The position numbers and the translations under genes are program-made. This document shows, piece after piece, positions 1-9,654 of a DNA stretch of 54,578 nucleotides. This DNA comes from Synechococcus sp. AG-679-B05 (GTDB lineage Bacteria > Cyanobacteriota > Cyanobacteriia > PCC-6307 > Cyanobiaceae). The notes beneath the pieces were generated by a model. The model searched no databases, had not been told where the DNA came from, and saw nothing but the letters and a program-made list of their open reading frames with translations. Every line of letters begins with the position of its first letter. Position 1 is the stretch's first letter. The stretch spans positions 1 through 54,578 of the forward strand of contig QCUJ01000009.1 in NCBI GenBank assembly GCA_003210795.1, given 5' to 3'.

Positions 1-271
1 CGCTGTAAAGCGCTGTATCCCCGTCATGAAGGCGCACAACTTGGCGACCTGCTTTCTGATGCTGGATCAGTTGAGGTATCACCTCCTCCAGAGTCAGTCG
101 ACTGGTGCGAATTCGAAGACAGTTATCGTTCGCCAGTTCAGCGATGTCCGGGCAAACCAGTGAATCAGTCCAGACCAAGACTTCAGCCCGGCGAATCCGC
201 TCTGCAGCTCTGAGAGTGAGCAGATCGGGAGCCCCTGGACCTGCCCCGACGAAACTGATGGGATGATTCAA
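1..271 (-). CDS. cobM: Precorrin-4 C11-methyltransferase (N-terminal part)
   Basis: The reverse strand reads from TTG at 271 with no stop to the window edge, so only about the first 90 residues are present. The N-terminus carries the SAM-dependent tetrapyrrole methylase motif [13 protein letters not shown], followed by an LVCPDI segment and [10 protein letters not shown], typical of CobM/CbiF enzymes that methylate C11 of precorrin-4 in cobalamin synthesis. The proposed TTG overlaps the lgt stop (TTGA), suggesting translational coupling at the end of the petCA-lgt run. The family call is good. The exact start is uncertain, because no ATG fits upstream of the motif. Confidence 0.8.
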   Translation of the reverse strand, partial: MNHPISFVGAGPGAPDLLTLRAAERIRRAEVLVWTDSLVCPDIAELANDNCLRIRTSRLTLEEVIPQLIQHQKAGRQVVRLHDGDTALYS

Positions 272-1110
272 CGCTGGGAGCCTGCAGCGTCTGGCAGGGA
301 TCTCTTCCTTCCGTATAGCCACCACAACCCAAAGCCACCGGTCAGAGCAAGAGCTACGCTCATCAGTTGCGCGATCCGCAGTCCGCCTGAACAGGCTGGA
401 GGGAGGGCACCGAGGCATAGGGGGTCGATGCGCAGCCCTTCAATCAACACTCGACCGAGGCTGTAACCCACCAGGTAAAGACAGCTCAACGCACCGGCAG
501 GAAGCTGGATCTTTCCGGACTGGCCGCGACGAAACAGTGTGATTAGGAGCGAAAACAGCGCGAGATTCCAAATGGATTCATACAGGAATGTTGGGTGGAA
601 GTATTCAGCGTTTGCATAGATCAGCGGCCGGTTTCCATCGGGAATAAACAACTTCCAGGGAAGATCTGTTGGCACACCGAACGCTTCGGAATTGAAGAAA
701 TTTCCCCATCGGCCAATGGCTTGTCCAAGAGCAACGGATGGGACTAAAACGTCCAGCAGATCCCAGAACGGTTGTCTGCGCCAACGGCAGAACAAAATCA
801 CGGTGATCATTCCAGCGATCAATGCGCCATGAATGGCGATGCCTCCCTCCCAAATCGCAAGTGCCTTCAATGGGCGGTCGGCATAGCTGCGCCACTCGAA
901 CAGCACGTAATAGGTCCTGGCTCCGATCACTGAACACAGCACCAGCAATGGCAGGAGATCGCTGATCAGGCCGTTTTCAAGCCTGCGCTGCTGAGCAAGA
1001 CGAGTGGAGAGATTGAGTCCAATCAGCACGGCTGCAGCGATCAGCAGGCCGTACCAACGCAATGTGATTGGCCCGAGCTGGAACAGCTCGGGCCCGGGGG
1101 AGGAGAACAT
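268..1110 (-). CDS. lgt: Prolipoprotein diacylglyceryl transferase
   Basis: Lgt transfers a diacylglyceryl group from phosphatidylglycerol to the lipobox cysteine of prolipoproteins in the plasma membrane. The protein has several hydrophobic segments, the start-proximal [12 protein letters not shown] stretch, the HGALIAG histidine region and the Lgt signature [13 protein letters not shown]. It is about 280 aa, normal for the family. ATG at 1110 is chosen, 5 bases after the petA stop. A TTG at 1119 overlapping that stop would add three residues. It lies downstream of petC-petA and overlaps cobM, so all four are probably co-transcribed. Confidence 0.93.
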   Translation of the reverse strand: MFSSPGPELFQLGPITLRWYGLLIAAAVLIGLNLSTRLAQQRRLENGLISDLLPLLVLCSVIGARTYYVLFEWRSYADRPLKALAIWEGGIAIHGALIAGMITVILFCRWRRQPFWDLLDVLVPSVALGQAIGRWGNFFNSEAFGVPTDLPWKLFIPDGNRPLIYANAEYFHPTFLYESIWNLALFSLLITLFRRGQSGKIQLPAGALSCLYLVGYSLGRVLIEGLRIDPLCLGALPPACSGGLRIAQLMSVALALTGGFGLWWLYGRKRSLPDAAGSQR

Positions 1111-1115
1111 CCCGA

Positions 1116-2048
1116 TCAAACGCCCTCGGCAGCCTGTACCTTCTCAATTTGCCTCTTCTTGAGCACCAGCATGATCTGAGCCAGAGCCACGGCTGCAAAG
1201 AAGGCCAGCAATCCGTAGATCCGCACGGGATCCTGGAGAACGATCTCCGCATCCACCTGGCCGAAGCCACCCACATTGGGATCGTTGGTGATCACAGCAC
1301 CGGCTTCAACCGCATCACCAACACTCAACAGAAGTGCAGGGCCAACGGGGATGGTTTCGGTGACGTCTTCGCCATCGGCTGTTGTGATGGTGACGAGGGT
1401 CGCTCCGTTCTCTCCGGGCTCAATGGAGGCCACAGATCCCGAGGCGGGCGCTGTGTAGGTCGTGTTGTTGCTCTTCTCACCGGTTGGGTAGACCTGGCCG
1501 CGGCCACGGTTGCCACCAACGTGAACTTGATACTTGCCGAAGTGAATGTTGTTGTCTGTGGCGGGATCTGGAGAGAGGACGGGGAAGACAATTTCCTGGT
1601 GTTGGTCGCCGGAAATGGGACCAACCAAAAGAATGTTTGATTTTTCGTCGCTGTACTGGGAGAAGTAAACCCCTTCTGTTTCTTCTTTGATCTCATCAGT
1701 CCAGCGATCCTGCGGAGCCAGAGTGAAGCCATCGGGTAACTGGATGACAGCTCCAACCTGCATTCCCACATTGCTGCCGTCTGCGCCGATCTCCTGAAGG
1801 CCGTTCTCGTAGGGGATTTTGACCGATGCTTTAAAAACGCTGTCCGGAAGCACGGACTGGGGCACTTCAGCCTGGGTCAGTTTGTTGGCCAGGTGGCAGT
1901 TGGCGCAAACGATTTTGCCTGTGGCTTCCCGAGGGCTTTCGTAGTTCTGTTGAGCCCAGAACGGATAGGCCCAGCTGGCGTTGGGAGAAACCAGAAGGGT
2001 GAGACCCAGGATCAGCGATCCGAACAGCAGGGATAGGTGGCGACGCAT
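1116..2048 (-). CDS. petA: Apocytochrome f
   Basis: Cytochrome f is the c-type haem subunit of the cytochrome b6f complex and passes electrons from the Rieske protein to plastocyanin or cytochrome c6. The 310-aa product starts with an export signal ending near the SWAYPFW segment, so the mature N-terminal Tyr can act as a haem ligand. The haem motif CANCH follows at about residue 48. A single C-terminal membrane anchor ([20 protein letters not shown]) ends in a basic stromal-side tail. It lies 40 bp after petC on the same strand, the usual petCA operon. Confidence 0.98.
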   Translation of the reverse strand: MRRHLSLLFGSLILGLTLLVSPNASWAYPFWAQQNYESPREATGKIVCANCHLANKLTQAEVPQSVLPDSVFKASVKIPYENGLQEIGADGSNVGMQVGAVIQLPDGFTLAPQDRWTDEIKEETEGVYFSQYSDEKSNILLVGPISGDQHQEIVFPVLSPDPATDNNIHFGKYQVHVGGNRGRGQVYPTGEKSNNTTYTAPASGSVASIEPGENGATLVTITTADGEDVTETIPVGPALLLSVGDAVEAGAVITNDPNVGGFGQVDAEIVLQDPVRIYGLLAFFAAVALAQIMLVLKKRQIEKVQAAEGV

Positions 2049-2088
2049 GGAACGGTGAGAAAGATGGTGGAGATGGGAAGAAGCGGAA

Positions 2089-2625
2089 TCAGGCCCACCA
2101 GGGCTTGTCGCCGGTTCGGAAGTCTGTTTCTGTCCACTGGCTCATAAACACGTTGTCGTTCTCAACGCTGACGTTCGCCAGAGCAAGGGAAAGAGGGGCG
2201 GGGCCACGCACAACCATTCCCGTGGCGTCGTACTGGCTGCCGTGGCATGGACACATGAATTTATTGGCGCCGCTGTTCCAGGGCACCACGCATCCGAGGT
2301 GTGTGCAGATGGCATTGATGCCGTAGCTGCCGATGGCATCCGTGCCCTCAACAATGAGGTAGGTGGGATCACCCTTCAGACCCTGCACGAGGCTACGGTC
2401 ACCCTCTGGATGAGTGGAAAGCCAGCCGCTGGCAGTGATGTCGTTACCGAGTTCATCTTTCGCACTCGTGCCTCCACCGGACCCAGCAGCTTTGGGCGGA
2501 ATGAAGTAATTCACTACCGGATAGAGAGCACCAAGGGCAACACCAGTGACAGAGCCGAATGTCAGCAGATTCATGAACTGCCTACGACCCATTCCGGGCA
2601 CATCGCTCGAGGAAAGTTGGGTCAT
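2089..2625 (-). CDS. petC: Cytochrome b6f Rieske iron-sulfur protein
   Basis: This 178-aa protein carries the 2Fe-2S cluster of the cytochrome b6f complex. The cluster-binding boxes CTHLGC and CPCHGSQY are both present, each giving a Cys and a His ligand. An N-terminal [11 protein letters not shown] twin-arginine-like segment leads into the single membrane anchor, followed by a Gly/Ser hinge (AAGSGGG) that allows head movement. It is the first gene of petC-petA. The tatC gene for the Tat translocase, which inserts Rieske proteins, is about 450 bp away. Confidence 0.98.
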   Translation of the reverse strand: MTQLSSSDVPGMGRRQFMNLLTFGSVTGVALGALYPVVNYFIPPKAAGSGGGTSAKDELGNDITASGWLSTHPEGDRSLVQGLKGDPTYLIVEGTDAIGSYGINAICTHLGCVVPWNSGANKFMCPCHGSQYDATGMVVRGPAPLSLALANVSVENDNVFMSQWTETDFRTGDKPWWA

Positions 2626-2730
2626 GGCAGACGGTCATTCAGCACGTTGCGATGACCATTATGGACGCTCAGACGGCTGCCAGACTTTGCTACGACTGGT
2701 TTTTCACAATCCGTTCTATCAGACTCGAAA

Positions 2731-3090
2731 GTGCTTCAACAGACTGCTGAATCAGCTCCCAAGCCCCTCGGTGTTGAGGAGCTGATCAGCTGTCTAAGAC
2801 AGCGATGGCGGGCGACCTACGACCTTCAGCTGGTGGTTCGCCGCCGTCGTTTGTACCTGCAGGTGATGTGGGCTTTCCTCGAGCAACAGTCGTTCCCGAT
2901 GGACGAATCGGCCTACAGGGAGCACCTGGCCGAAGTCCTGGATGTTGTGAATCGGCTTGGTTTGGCCGGCGACGTTCGCCAATGGCTTGCGCAAACGCGC
3001 GACAAGCCTCGTCTTGGCAAAGCCCTAAGCCTGCAGCTCGAGGCCAGGGGCCCACAGGCCGAGAGTCTGCTCAAGGAGTTTCTGGTCTGA
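2731..3090 (+). CDS. DUF3067-like conserved cyanobacterial protein
   Basis: A 119-aa soluble protein starting at GTG. It is rich in Leu, Arg and Trp (LRQRWRATYDLQLVVRRR, LYLQVMWAFLEQQSF) and has no signal peptide or membrane segment. It resembles the DUF3067 family of cyanobacteria and chloroplasts, recognised from memory. No biochemical role can be assigned. It is divergent from petC and its 3' end overlaps the tatC 3' end by 20 bp. The setting next to b6f and Tat genes is suggestive only. Confidence 0.75.
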   Translation: MLQQTAESAPKPLGVEELISCLRQRWRATYDLQLVVRRRRLYLQVMWAFLEQQSFPMDESAYREHLAEVLDVVNRLGLAGDVRQWLAQTRDKPRLGKALSLQLEARGPQAESLLKEFLV

Positions 3091-3874
3091 GCACCGTTTC
3101 GGTCAGAGCCACCAGACCGACTCCCACCATGAACAGGGCTGTGATCGCTCCGGCCAGAAGCAGCATCGTGATTGGATCTGTGGAGGGTGTCAGTACCGCA
3201 CCTGCCAAAGCAGCACTCAGCACCACCCAGCGCCAGGCCCCCAGCATCGTGCGCCAGCGCACAAGTCCGAGAACCCCAAGCAGGAGCTGGAGAACAGGAA
3301 GTTGAAAGGCAAGGCCGGTGGCCAGCATCAACAAAAGAACGAAGTCGAGGTAGCGCTCGATCGACCAAAGGGGCTCCACAACATCAGCCCCGTAGGTCAC
3401 CAGAAATCGCAAGGCCGCCGGCACCAGTGCCCACCAGGCGAAGGCGAGTCCTGCAAGAAACAGAACCGCTGATCCAGCAACTGCCGGAGCAATCAGGCGC
3501 CGTTCTCGAAGCGTCAGTCCTGGCAGAACAAATGCCAGGACCTGAAACAGCACATACGGCAGAGCCAGGGTGAGTCCCCCGTATCCGGCCACCTTGAACG
3601 ACACGAACAAAAATTCCCCGGGGGCCAGCTGCAGGAAATGGATCCCATTGGCTGGAGCCTCGAGCAATCTCACCAGTGGTTTCACCACCACAAGGCACGC
3701 AGCCGCTGCAATAACGACGGCGAGAAGGCTGCGCAACACGCGTTGACGCAGCTCCTCGAGGTGATCCACCAACGGCATCTCCACCTCATTGGGCAGCTCG
3801 GTGTCGCCTGTTTTCCGCGGGATACGGATTGGAGGCGGTGGATTCAGTACGGGGCCGTCGGAGCTGTCAGGCAC
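3071..3874 (-). CDS. tatC: Sec-independent protein translocase TatC
   Basis: TatC is the multi-spanning receptor of the twin-arginine translocase and binds the RR signal of folded cargo. The 267-aa product has the family hallmark DHLEELRQR just before the first membrane helix, six hydrophobic segments, the ERYLDFVLLLMLATGLAFQ region and the late TPSTDP loop. It begins at GTG with a Pro-rich N-terminal extension. A shorter start at the Met before PLVDHLEE is possible. It follows rqcH by 28 bp on the same strand. Confidence 0.95.
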   Translation of the reverse strand: MPDSSDGPVLNPPPPIRIPRKTGDTELPNEVEMPLVDHLEELRQRVLRSLLAVVIAAAACLVVVKPLVRLLEAPANGIHFLQLAPGEFLFVSFKVAGYGGLTLALPYVLFQVLAFVLPGLTLRERRLIAPAVAGSAVLFLAGLAFAWWALVPAALRFLVTYGADVVEPLWSIERYLDFVLLLMLATGLAFQLPVLQLLLGVLGLVRWRTMLGAWRWVVLSAALAGAVLTPSTDPITMLLLAGAITALFMVGVGLVALTETVLRPETP

Positions 3875-3902
3875 TGGATGGACCAGGGATCAGGGCGTTG
3901 GA

Positions 3903-5600
3903 TCAGGCCCCACGTTCGGTCAGGGTAGGGGCCTTGCTGCGACGTAGTTGTGCTTCGCCGTTCTGGGGATCTCCCCAGCGCACGTCTCCGCCGCTGTGAC
4001 GCACCGTGCCAGGGGCAGCACCGGTGATGCGCTGGAGCTGTTCGATCGCCACCATCACCACAGCAACCCGCACGTTGCCGCGGGCGCGACTGAAGTACGC
4101 CGCAAGGTCACAGGCCAATTGCAGGTCGTCCTCATCCGCCAGACCCGCTGAGCTTTTCAGCACCACGTGGCTGCCGGGACATTCCTGGGCATGGAACCAG
4201 AGATCTCCGCTGCGGGCTTGTCGCAGGCTGATCCATTCGTTCTGGCGATGATTGCGGCCCACCTGAATCGATAGACCTGCCGGACTCTGCAGCTCCAGGG
4301 GCTGGGGGATGTGCTGTTGCTGTCGGCGCTGCCCCTGCCGGCCAACCGGGTTGAGAAGATCCTCCAGTTCCCGTTTCAGCCCCGTCAGCGCCTCGATTCG
4401 ACTGGGCATGTCCTGCCATGCGGCAGCTCGCAGATCTTCAATGAAAGACTCACTGCCTGAGATCAATTCCAGCCGTTCCGTGTGATGGGCAATCCGTCCC
4501 TTCAGGACGGCAACGGAACGCCGAAGTTTTCGGGCCCTTCGGTACAGCTTCTGGGCCTGATCCACCTCCTCACGGCTTGGACTGCGAAGGCAGAGCAGGG
4601 CGTCTGCCTTTTGTTGCAGGTCATGGCTGTCATCGCAGGCGGCCAGCCGGTTGCGTTGATCACTCAATGCCGTGTCCTCTTTTTCCTGCCAGCGCTGCAG
4701 GCGCTGACACAGCTCTTGGCAGGTTCGATCCAGATCGCGCTGGTCCAGCCTTTCTCGGTACCACTTCCCCAAATGCAAGGCCAGGCTGGTCGAAGTTGGT
4801 GGCTCCTTTGCCTCGGAGTGGCTGGGAGGGACGACGCCAATGCTGTAACTGCCGTCGACGTTCTCGATGAGGTGGTGCTGCGGCGCCTCGAGGCTGTTGA
4901 GCCATTGCCTCCAGCTCAGATGTAACGTCCGCCACGCTGATGAGCTGAGTTCATCAACCGGCGTATTCGACTCCGGGCCTGCCAGGTTGCGAGCCAGAGG
5001 CGGGCTGATGCCCTGATAGGTCTGCTGAAGCGCTTTCCTCAGAGGGAGAGGCAGCAGACGGAGACGATCGCGCCAGCGTTCGAAGCTTTCATCGCTGCTG
5101 GGCGGGTGGCCCTGCAGGGCTGGTGGTGGCGTATACCGATCACTGGTGCTGATCGGTCGAACCCGGGATTGGTAATCGCGGACCTGGCGCCCCAAAGCAA
5201 TCACGCGTCGCTCCTGATCAAGCAGCAGCAGATTGCTGTGACGACCCATCAGCTCCAGCACGATCACTCTCGAGACGGCATCACCTGGACGCGGCGCCAG
5301 CTGGAACTCGACCACGCGTTCATAGCCCTGTTGCACCAGCCCGATCAGGGCCATTTGGCGCAGGCTGTGCTGAATCTGCTGCGCCAAGGTGCTTCCTGCT
5401 CCCTGGCGAGGTGGCGCAGGGATCTGAACCATGCGGGCTGCTTCCGCTTGCCAGCTGAGTTCCAGCCAAATCATCCCCTGAAGACTGCGAAATCCCAGCT
5501 GAAGCGTCGCGCTATCGGGCTGTTGGGCTTTCTCGAAGCGGCTGGGCAGCAGTTGCGGCCGCAGATCAGTCAGCACCGCCCTCAGGGTGGTGAGATCCAT
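3903..5600 (-). CDS. rqcH: NFACT/Rqc2 family protein (RqcH-like)
   Basis: A 565-aa protein of the NFACT family (bacterial RqcH, once annotated fibronectin-binding). Bacterial RqcH binds stalled 50S-peptidyl-tRNA complexes and recruits tRNA-Ala to add C-terminal alanine tails. Visible parts are the NFACT-N region (MDLTTLRAVLTDL, ELMGRHSNLLLL), a central helical/coiled-coil part (LYRRARKLRRSVAVLKGRI) and the DUF814/NFACT-R region (DLWFHAQECPGSHVVLK). ATG at 5600 is chosen because an upstream extension would overlap gmk and looks unrelated. It is divergent from gmk. Confidence 0.9.
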   Translation of the reverse strand: MDLTTLRAVLTDLRPQLLPSRFEKAQQPDSATLQLGFRSLQGMIWLELSWQAEAARMVQIPAPPRQGAGSTLAQQIQHSLRQMALIGLVQQGYERVVEFQLAPRPGDAVSRVIVLELMGRHSNLLLLDQERRVIALGRQVRDYQSRVRPISTSDRYTPPPALQGHPPSSDESFERWRDRLRLLPLPLRKALQQTYQGISPPLARNLAGPESNTPVDELSSSAWRTLHLSWRQWLNSLEAPQHHLIENVDGSYSIGVVPPSHSEAKEPPTSTSLALHLGKWYRERLDQRDLDRTCQELCQRLQRWQEKEDTALSDQRNRLAACDDSHDLQQKADALLCLRSPSREEVDQAQKLYRRARKLRRSVAVLKGRIAHHTERLELISGSESFIEDLRAAAWQDMPSRIEALTGLKRELEDLLNPVGRQGQRRQQQHIPQPLELQSPAGLSIQVGRNHRQNEWISLRQARSGDLWFHAQECPGSHVVLKSSAGLADEDDLQLACDLAAYFSRARGNVRVAVVMVAIEQLQRITGAAPGTVRHSGGDVRWGDPQNGEAQLRRSKAPTLTERGA

Positions 5601-5676
5601 TGGCTGCAGCTTTGGCTTGGTGCTCACCCGAGGTTGAAGAGGACTGACTACTCTGCTGGGCCATGCAACGGTATCG

Positions 5677-6237
5677 ATGGTCGAGGGGCAGGGCCAGCTC
5701 ACCGTGATCACCGGTCCCAGTGGTGTCGGTAAAGGGACCCTGGTCCAACGTCTGCTCGAGAGGAATCCCAAGATCTGGCTGTCGGTCTCGGCCACCACGC
5801 GTTCCCCGCGAGAGGGTGAGCAGGACGGACTTAGCTATTTCTTCAAAAGCCGGGAGCGGTTCGACGCTTTAGTAGCGGATGGTGGGCTGCTGGAGTGGGC
5901 CGAGTTCGCTGGTAACTGCTATGGAACACCGCGTGAACCTGTGGAAGCACAGCTTTTAACAGGTCGACCTGTCCTGCTAGAGATCGAGCTGGAAGGAGCT
6001 CGGCAGGTGCGTCACAGCTTCCCTGATGCAGTCCAGATCTTTCTGGCTCCTCCTAGCTTCGAGGAGCTGGAACGTCGGATCCGCGGCCGAGGCACTGATC
6101 CGGAGGAAGCCATTCTGCGGCGACTGGCCCGCGCTCAGGAGGAGCTGAAGGCCAAGGCTGAGTTTGATGCCGTTGTTGTCAACGACGATCTCGACCAAGC
6201 CTTGCTGCGCTTGGAGCAACGCATGGGTCTTCGTTAA
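5677..6237 (+). CDS. gmk: Guanylate kinase
   Basis: Phosphorylates GMP to GDP with ATP. The 186-aa protein has the P-loop GPSGVGKGT at residues 13-21, the GMP-binding TRSPREGE segment and the [14 protein letters not shown] strand, and matches usual bacterial length. Start ATG at 5677. It is divergent from rqcH with a 76-bp shared upstream region and ends just before a strong bidirectional hairpin that separates it from the convergent psaJ. Confidence 0.97.
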   Translation: MVEGQGQLTVITGPSGVGKGTLVQRLLERNPKIWLSVSATTRSPREGEQDGLSYFFKSRERFDALVADGGLLEWAEFAGNCYGTPREPVEAQLLTGRPVLLEIELEGARQVRHSFPDAVQIFLAPPSFEELERRIRGRGTDPEEAILRRLARAQEELKAKAEFDAVVVNDDLDQALLRLEQRMGLR

Positions 6238-6249
6238 ACAAAGGTCAAT

Positions 6250-6280
6250 AAGAAACCTCCTCGCGGAGAGGAGGTTTCTT
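6250..6280. terminator. Bidirectional intrinsic terminator between gmk and psaJ
   Basis: A perfect 12-bp inverted repeat (AAGAAACCTCCT and its complement) encloses a 7-nt loop. It lies 12 bp after the gmk stop and 24 bp after the convergent psaJ stop. The A/T-rich outer stem ends make it usable from both strands. Confidence 0.85.
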
Positions 6281-6304
6281 CAAGAATTTGCGTTGACTTC
6301 GCTT

Positions 6305-6421
6305 TCACATTGGGTGGAAGAGAAGATCAGGGAAGAAGCGATTCCACTCGATCAATATCCCAGCAGTCATGGTGAAAAACAGAGCAGCGACAACTGGTGC
6401 TGTTGAAAGAAATTTTTTCAT
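6305..6421 (-). CDS. psaJ: Photosystem I reaction centre subunit IX
   Basis: A 38-aa single-span membrane protein beginning [16 protein letters not shown] and ending [13 protein letters not shown], the PsaJ pattern. PsaJ sits at the periphery of PSI next to PsaF and binds chlorophyll. It starts 36 bp downstream of psaF on the same strand, so a psaFJ transcript is likely, ending at the hairpin at 6250-6280. Confidence 0.95.
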   Translation of the reverse strand: MKKFLSTAPVVAALFFTMTAGILIEWNRFFPDLLFHPM

Positions 6422-6457
6422 GAATTTGGTGAGATTAGGAGACGTGGAATGAACTAT

Positions 6458-6934
6458 TTATCGAGGTGAGATTGTTACTTCCTTGTCGGATACAACCAAT
6501 GTTCCATCCCGCAGTTCACCGAAGGCTGCCACGGGCCAGGTTGAAGCTTTCATGAAGCACTTGATCGCGAGGCCAGTATCAATTTGAATTTCCTGCATCG
6601 CGGCATCCTTGCCACGGGTTGCTATCAAATATTCGCGGCCTGCCCAGCCAATGCATCCAGCGATGTACAGGAACATGATTCCCGGGATCACGAAGTCGCC
6701 GGCATGGGTCCAGCGTCCGTCAACGACCAAGTGAGGCAGGCCATCTGCGCCGCAGGAGGCCTTGCTGTACATCTCGAAGCGAGCTTTGGCCTGGGGTGTG
6801 GAGGCTGCGGCTGCTCGCTGCTGAAAGCGTGCGCTTTCGGAGCAAGGGGTGAGGCCAGCAACGTCAGCTTTGACGATGGGAGCGAAGCCGAACACCAAAA
6901 GGGTCGAAAGCAGGATTGCGAAGAGACGACGCAT
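6458..6934 (-). CDS. psaF: Photosystem I reaction centre subunit III
   Basis: PsaF is the lumenal-side PSI subunit near the plastocyanin/cytochrome c6 docking site. The 158-aa precursor has a cleavable signal (MRRLFAILLSTLLVFGFAPIV then KADVAGLTPC), the mature ADVAGLTPCSES start, the YSKASCGADGLPHLVVDGRW segment and a C-terminal hydrophobic stretch (GDFVIPGIMFLYIAGCIGWA). ATG at 6934 is chosen. The open frame continues upstream but lacks a signal peptide there. It pairs with psaJ. Confidence 0.97.
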   Translation of the reverse strand: MRRLFAILLSTLLVFGFAPIVKADVAGLTPCSESARFQQRAAAASTPQAKARFEMYSKASCGADGLPHLVVDGRWTHAGDFVIPGIMFLYIAGCIGWAGREYLIATRGKDAAMQEIQIDTGLAIKCFMKASTWPVAAFGELRDGTLVVSDKEVTISPR

Positions 6935-7012
6935 CGGAACAATTCCTGTTGGTTGTTGCCCCTGAGAGGGGAGGATGTCACATATGAACATTAGGGGAGG
7001 CCTAAGACCGCG

Positions 7013-8095
7013 ATGACTTCGGTCCTTGCCCTCGAAACAAGTTGTGACGAGTCGGCTGCAGCTTACGTGCGCCGGTTGAACGACGGTCGATTGGTCGTTG
7101 TTGCATCGCGAATCGCTTCTCAGGTCGCAGAGCATGCGCGCTGGGGAGGTGTTGTTCCAGAGATCGCCTCCCGTCGCCATGTCGAAGCACTGCCGGTCTT
7201 GATTGAACAGGTGCTTGAGGAAGCAGGCGAGTCACTGGATGGGGTTGATGCCGTGGCAGCAACGGTCGCCCCTGGTCTTGCTGGGGCATTGATGGTGGCT
7301 TCGGTCACCGGCCGCACCCTGGCAGCTCTGTATGGACGTGCATTCCTGGGGGTGCATCACCTGGAAGGTCACCTGGCCTCGGTGCAGTTGGCGGAGCGGC
7401 AGCCGAAGCCTCCCTACCTGGTTCTGCTGGTGAGCGGTGGACACACTGAATTGATCCGTGTTGCCGAGCACGGGGGTATGGATCGGCTCGGTCGCAGCCA
7501 CGACGATGCAGCTGGAGAAGCGTTCGACAAAGTGGCGCGATTGCTGGGGCTTGGTTACCCCGGAGGCCCCGCCATTCAGTTGGCCGCCGAAAGCGGAAAC
7601 AGTCAGCGTTATTCCTTGCCGAAGGGTCGAATTTCTCTTCCTGGAGGTGGTTTTCACCCCTATGACTTTTCCTTCAGCGGCCTGAAAACCGCCATGCTTC
7701 GCACCGTGCAAGCTGAGAGTGAGGCCTGCCAGGGCTCGGATTTGCCGTTGGCAGATCTCGCCGCCAGTTTCGAACAGGTGGTGGCCGATGTTCTGGTGGA
7801 GCGCAGCTTGCGCTGCGCGGTGGATCAAGGCATCCGCGAGCTGGTGATGGTGGGCGGCGTGGCTGCCAACAAACGTTTGAGAACCTTGATGCAGAAGCGG
7901 GCCGCTCAGAAAGGGATTCAGGTTTCGATCGCTCCCCTGGAGTACTGCACGGACAATGCCGCGATGATTGGCGCTGCTGCTCTGATGCGTTTGCATTCCG
8001 GTGCGAAGGGCACCTCCCTTCAGATGGGTGTCGCGGCTCGCTGGCCTCTGACGGATGCTGCAGCTCTTTACGACAGCTCCACCGTTGTTTTCTGA
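7013..8095 (+). CDS. tsaD: tRNA N6-adenosine threonylcarbamoyltransferase
   Basis: TsaD transfers threonylcarbamoyl to A37 of ANN-decoding tRNAs, with TsaB and TsaE as partners. The 360-aa product shows the ASKHA-fold start [10 protein letters not shown], the metal-binding histidines in HHLEGHLAS, the substrate loops SGGHTELIR and [18 protein letters not shown], and [11 protein letters not shown] near the C-terminus. It is divergent from psaF. Its stop lies in the first unit of a 16-bp tandem repeat. Confidence 0.97.
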   Translation: MTSVLALETSCDESAAAYVRRLNDGRLVVVASRIASQVAEHARWGGVVPEIASRRHVEALPVLIEQVLEEAGESLDGVDAVAATVAPGLAGALMVASVTGRTLAALYGRAFLGVHHLEGHLASVQLAERQPKPPYLVLLVSGGHTELIRVAEHGGMDRLGRSHDDAAGEAFDKVARLLGLGYPGGPAIQLAAESGNSQRYSLPKGRISLPGGGFHPYDFSFSGLKTAMLRTVQAESEACQGSDLPLADLAASFEQVVADVLVERSLRCAVDQGIRELVMVGGVAANKRLRTLMQKRAAQKGIQVSIAPLEYCTDNAAMIGAAALMRLHSGAKGTSLQMGVAARWPLTDAAALYDSSTVVF

Positions 8096-8144
8096 GACCG
8101 TTGTTTTCTGAGACTTTTGTTTTCTGAAGCTGTTGTTTCCTGAG
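8081..8144 (+). repeat. Four-copy 16-bp tandem repeat overlapping the tsaD stop
   Basis: Units start at 8081, 8097, 8113 and 8129. The first two are identical (ACCGTTGTTTTCTGAG); the third and fourth carry a few substitutions. Every unit contains a TGA, and the first unit supplies the tsaD stop codon. Since 16 is not a multiple of three, the units place stops in successive frames. It looks like a local duplication of the tsaD 3' end. Confidence 0.9.
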
Positions 8145-8216
8145 CCTGGGTCGTCGGAAGACAGCGGAAACTCGATCAATCGAACTAGCATCCAGCCCCC
8201 CCTTAGATCCAATTTC

Positions 8217-8396
8217 ATGGCTGAGTCAGTCAAAGCTTCAGTTAGGGAGCCGGAACTCGTCGGTGCCGACGAGCTCAATGCCTGGAAACGAGGATTCACA
8301 CCCCAGGCCGAAATCTGGAATGGTCGACTGGCCATGATCGGGCTCTCAACCGGACTCGCCGTTGTGTTGTTTGTGCGGGTTTTCGCGAGTACTTGA
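8217..8396 (+). CDS. hli: High-light-inducible protein
   Basis: A 59-aa one-helix protein of the Lhc-like superfamily. The chlorophyll-binding ExxNxRxAM motif appears as EIWNGRLAMIG, preceded by WKRGFTPQ and followed by the hydrophobic helix LSTGLAVVLFVRVF. HLIPs protect photosystems and dissipate excess energy under stress. The Met at 8217 is preferred over an upstream in-frame Met because the intervening sequence is the repeat-rich intergenic region. It abuts the pilT pseudogene tail. Confidence 0.93.
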   Translation: MAESVKASVREPELVGADELNAWKRGFTPQAEIWNGRLAMIGLSTGLAVVLFVRVFAST

Positions 8397-9564
8397 TTAG
8401 CCGCGTCCCCGCAGCGCCTGCGCCAGCTCATTCGGCTTCAGGCTCATCGCCACAGCCTGCTCGGCATCGACAAGGTCCTCCTCCACCAGCTTCTGAAGCG
8501 ACTGGTTGATGGTGACCATGCCATCGAATCCACTCCTCTCTATGGTTTCCTCCACCTCATCCAGGGAACCTCTCTGGATGTAGTCCTTGCAGGCAGCGGT
8601 GTTGATCAGGATGTCGTGGAACGCAGCTCGTCTGCCATCGGTGCTTCTGATCATCCCTTGAGCGATCACTCCCAGCAGGGACTCAGCCATGGAGCGTCGG
8701 ACTCTCTCCTGCTGTTCCGGTGAGTACATCCCCAGCACCCGATCCACGGTTTTGACCGCAGAGTTTGTGTGCAGTGTGCCGAAGACGAGGTGGCCGGTCC
8801 GGGCTGCCTCAAGTGCGGTGGAGAGGGTTTCCTGATCACGGATCTCTCCCACCAGGATCACATCAGGATCTTCCCGGAGTGCCGCTCGCAGAGCATTGTG
8901 GAATTTGAGCGTGTGCATCCCCACCTCACGGTGGCGGATCAGAGAACGACGGCTTTTGTGCACGAATTCCACCGGATCTTCAATGGTGAGAATGTGACGG
9001 GTTTCGTTGCGGTTGATCCAATCGATCATCGCCGCAAGAGTTGTGCTCTTCCCAGATCCAGTCGGTCCGGTGATCAGGATGAGCCCCTTTGGACGCGCCG
9101 CCAGTTCGCTCAGAACGGTGGGAAGATTGAGTTGCTCGAGAGTCAGGATGGTCTATGGAATGAGCCGCAGCACCATGGCTGGTCCCAGCAGCGAATCGAG
9201 CAGGTTGATGCGGACACGCACGAAGGGAAATGCGTAGGATCTGTCAAATTCTTTTTCTCTCAGAAAACCATCGATCTGCTGCGGCGAGAGATTTTCGCTC
9301 AACCAGCGATCGAAGGTGATTCGATCACTCACAGGCCAGTCCGTGGTTTGAATCTCACCCCGCGCCGGTAGCGAGGAGATTCCCCGACGCCCAGATGAAT
9401 ATCGGAATGCCCCTTCTCGTGAGCCAAACGGACAATCTGTTCGAGCGTTGGGCCGGAGTGTGAAGCGGAACGGTTGCCTGGGGTGGGATTCGCTGGCTGG
9501 CTGTCCGGCTTTGGTCGTGGCGGAAAGCTTGGAGGGAACACCGGCTTGGCCACGGCGATCTCAT
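8397..9564 (-). pseudogene. pilT: Type IV pilus retraction ATPase PilT, broken
   Basis: Read on the minus strand, all parts of PilT are present but not in one frame. The N-terminal part has LEQIVRLAHEKGHSDIHLG. Near 9362 the frame changes: after SPRYR the homologous sequence (ARGEIQTTDWPV) continues in another frame, as from a 1-base loss. At 9153-9155 an in-frame TAG interrupts LRLIP-TILTLEQ. Then follow Walker A GPTGSGKST, the Asp box, Walker B-like ILVGEIRDQET and HLVFGTLHTN to the end. The start is also unclear: an ATG with a good GGAG site at 9564 is out of frame, and GTG at 9553 is in frame. Confidence 0.88.
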
Positions 9565-9654
9565 GGTTCTTTCTCCAGGATCGTCGCCAGGCTCTAACTG
9601 GCAAGTCTCTGGTGACAAACGCCCTTAAAGTTTCAGAGTCTGTAAAACGCAGCG

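Noticed and set aside
5601-5798. Upstream extension of rqcH to 5798
   Set aside because: It lies on top of the gmk start region and does not resemble the NFACT N-terminus.
9153-9155. TAG read-through or recoding as the reason for stops in pilT and the L,D-transpeptidase gene
   Set aside because: Other genes here end normally at TAG (for example at 17700, 38877 and 52932), and pilT also has a frameshift. Decay or sequence error is simpler.
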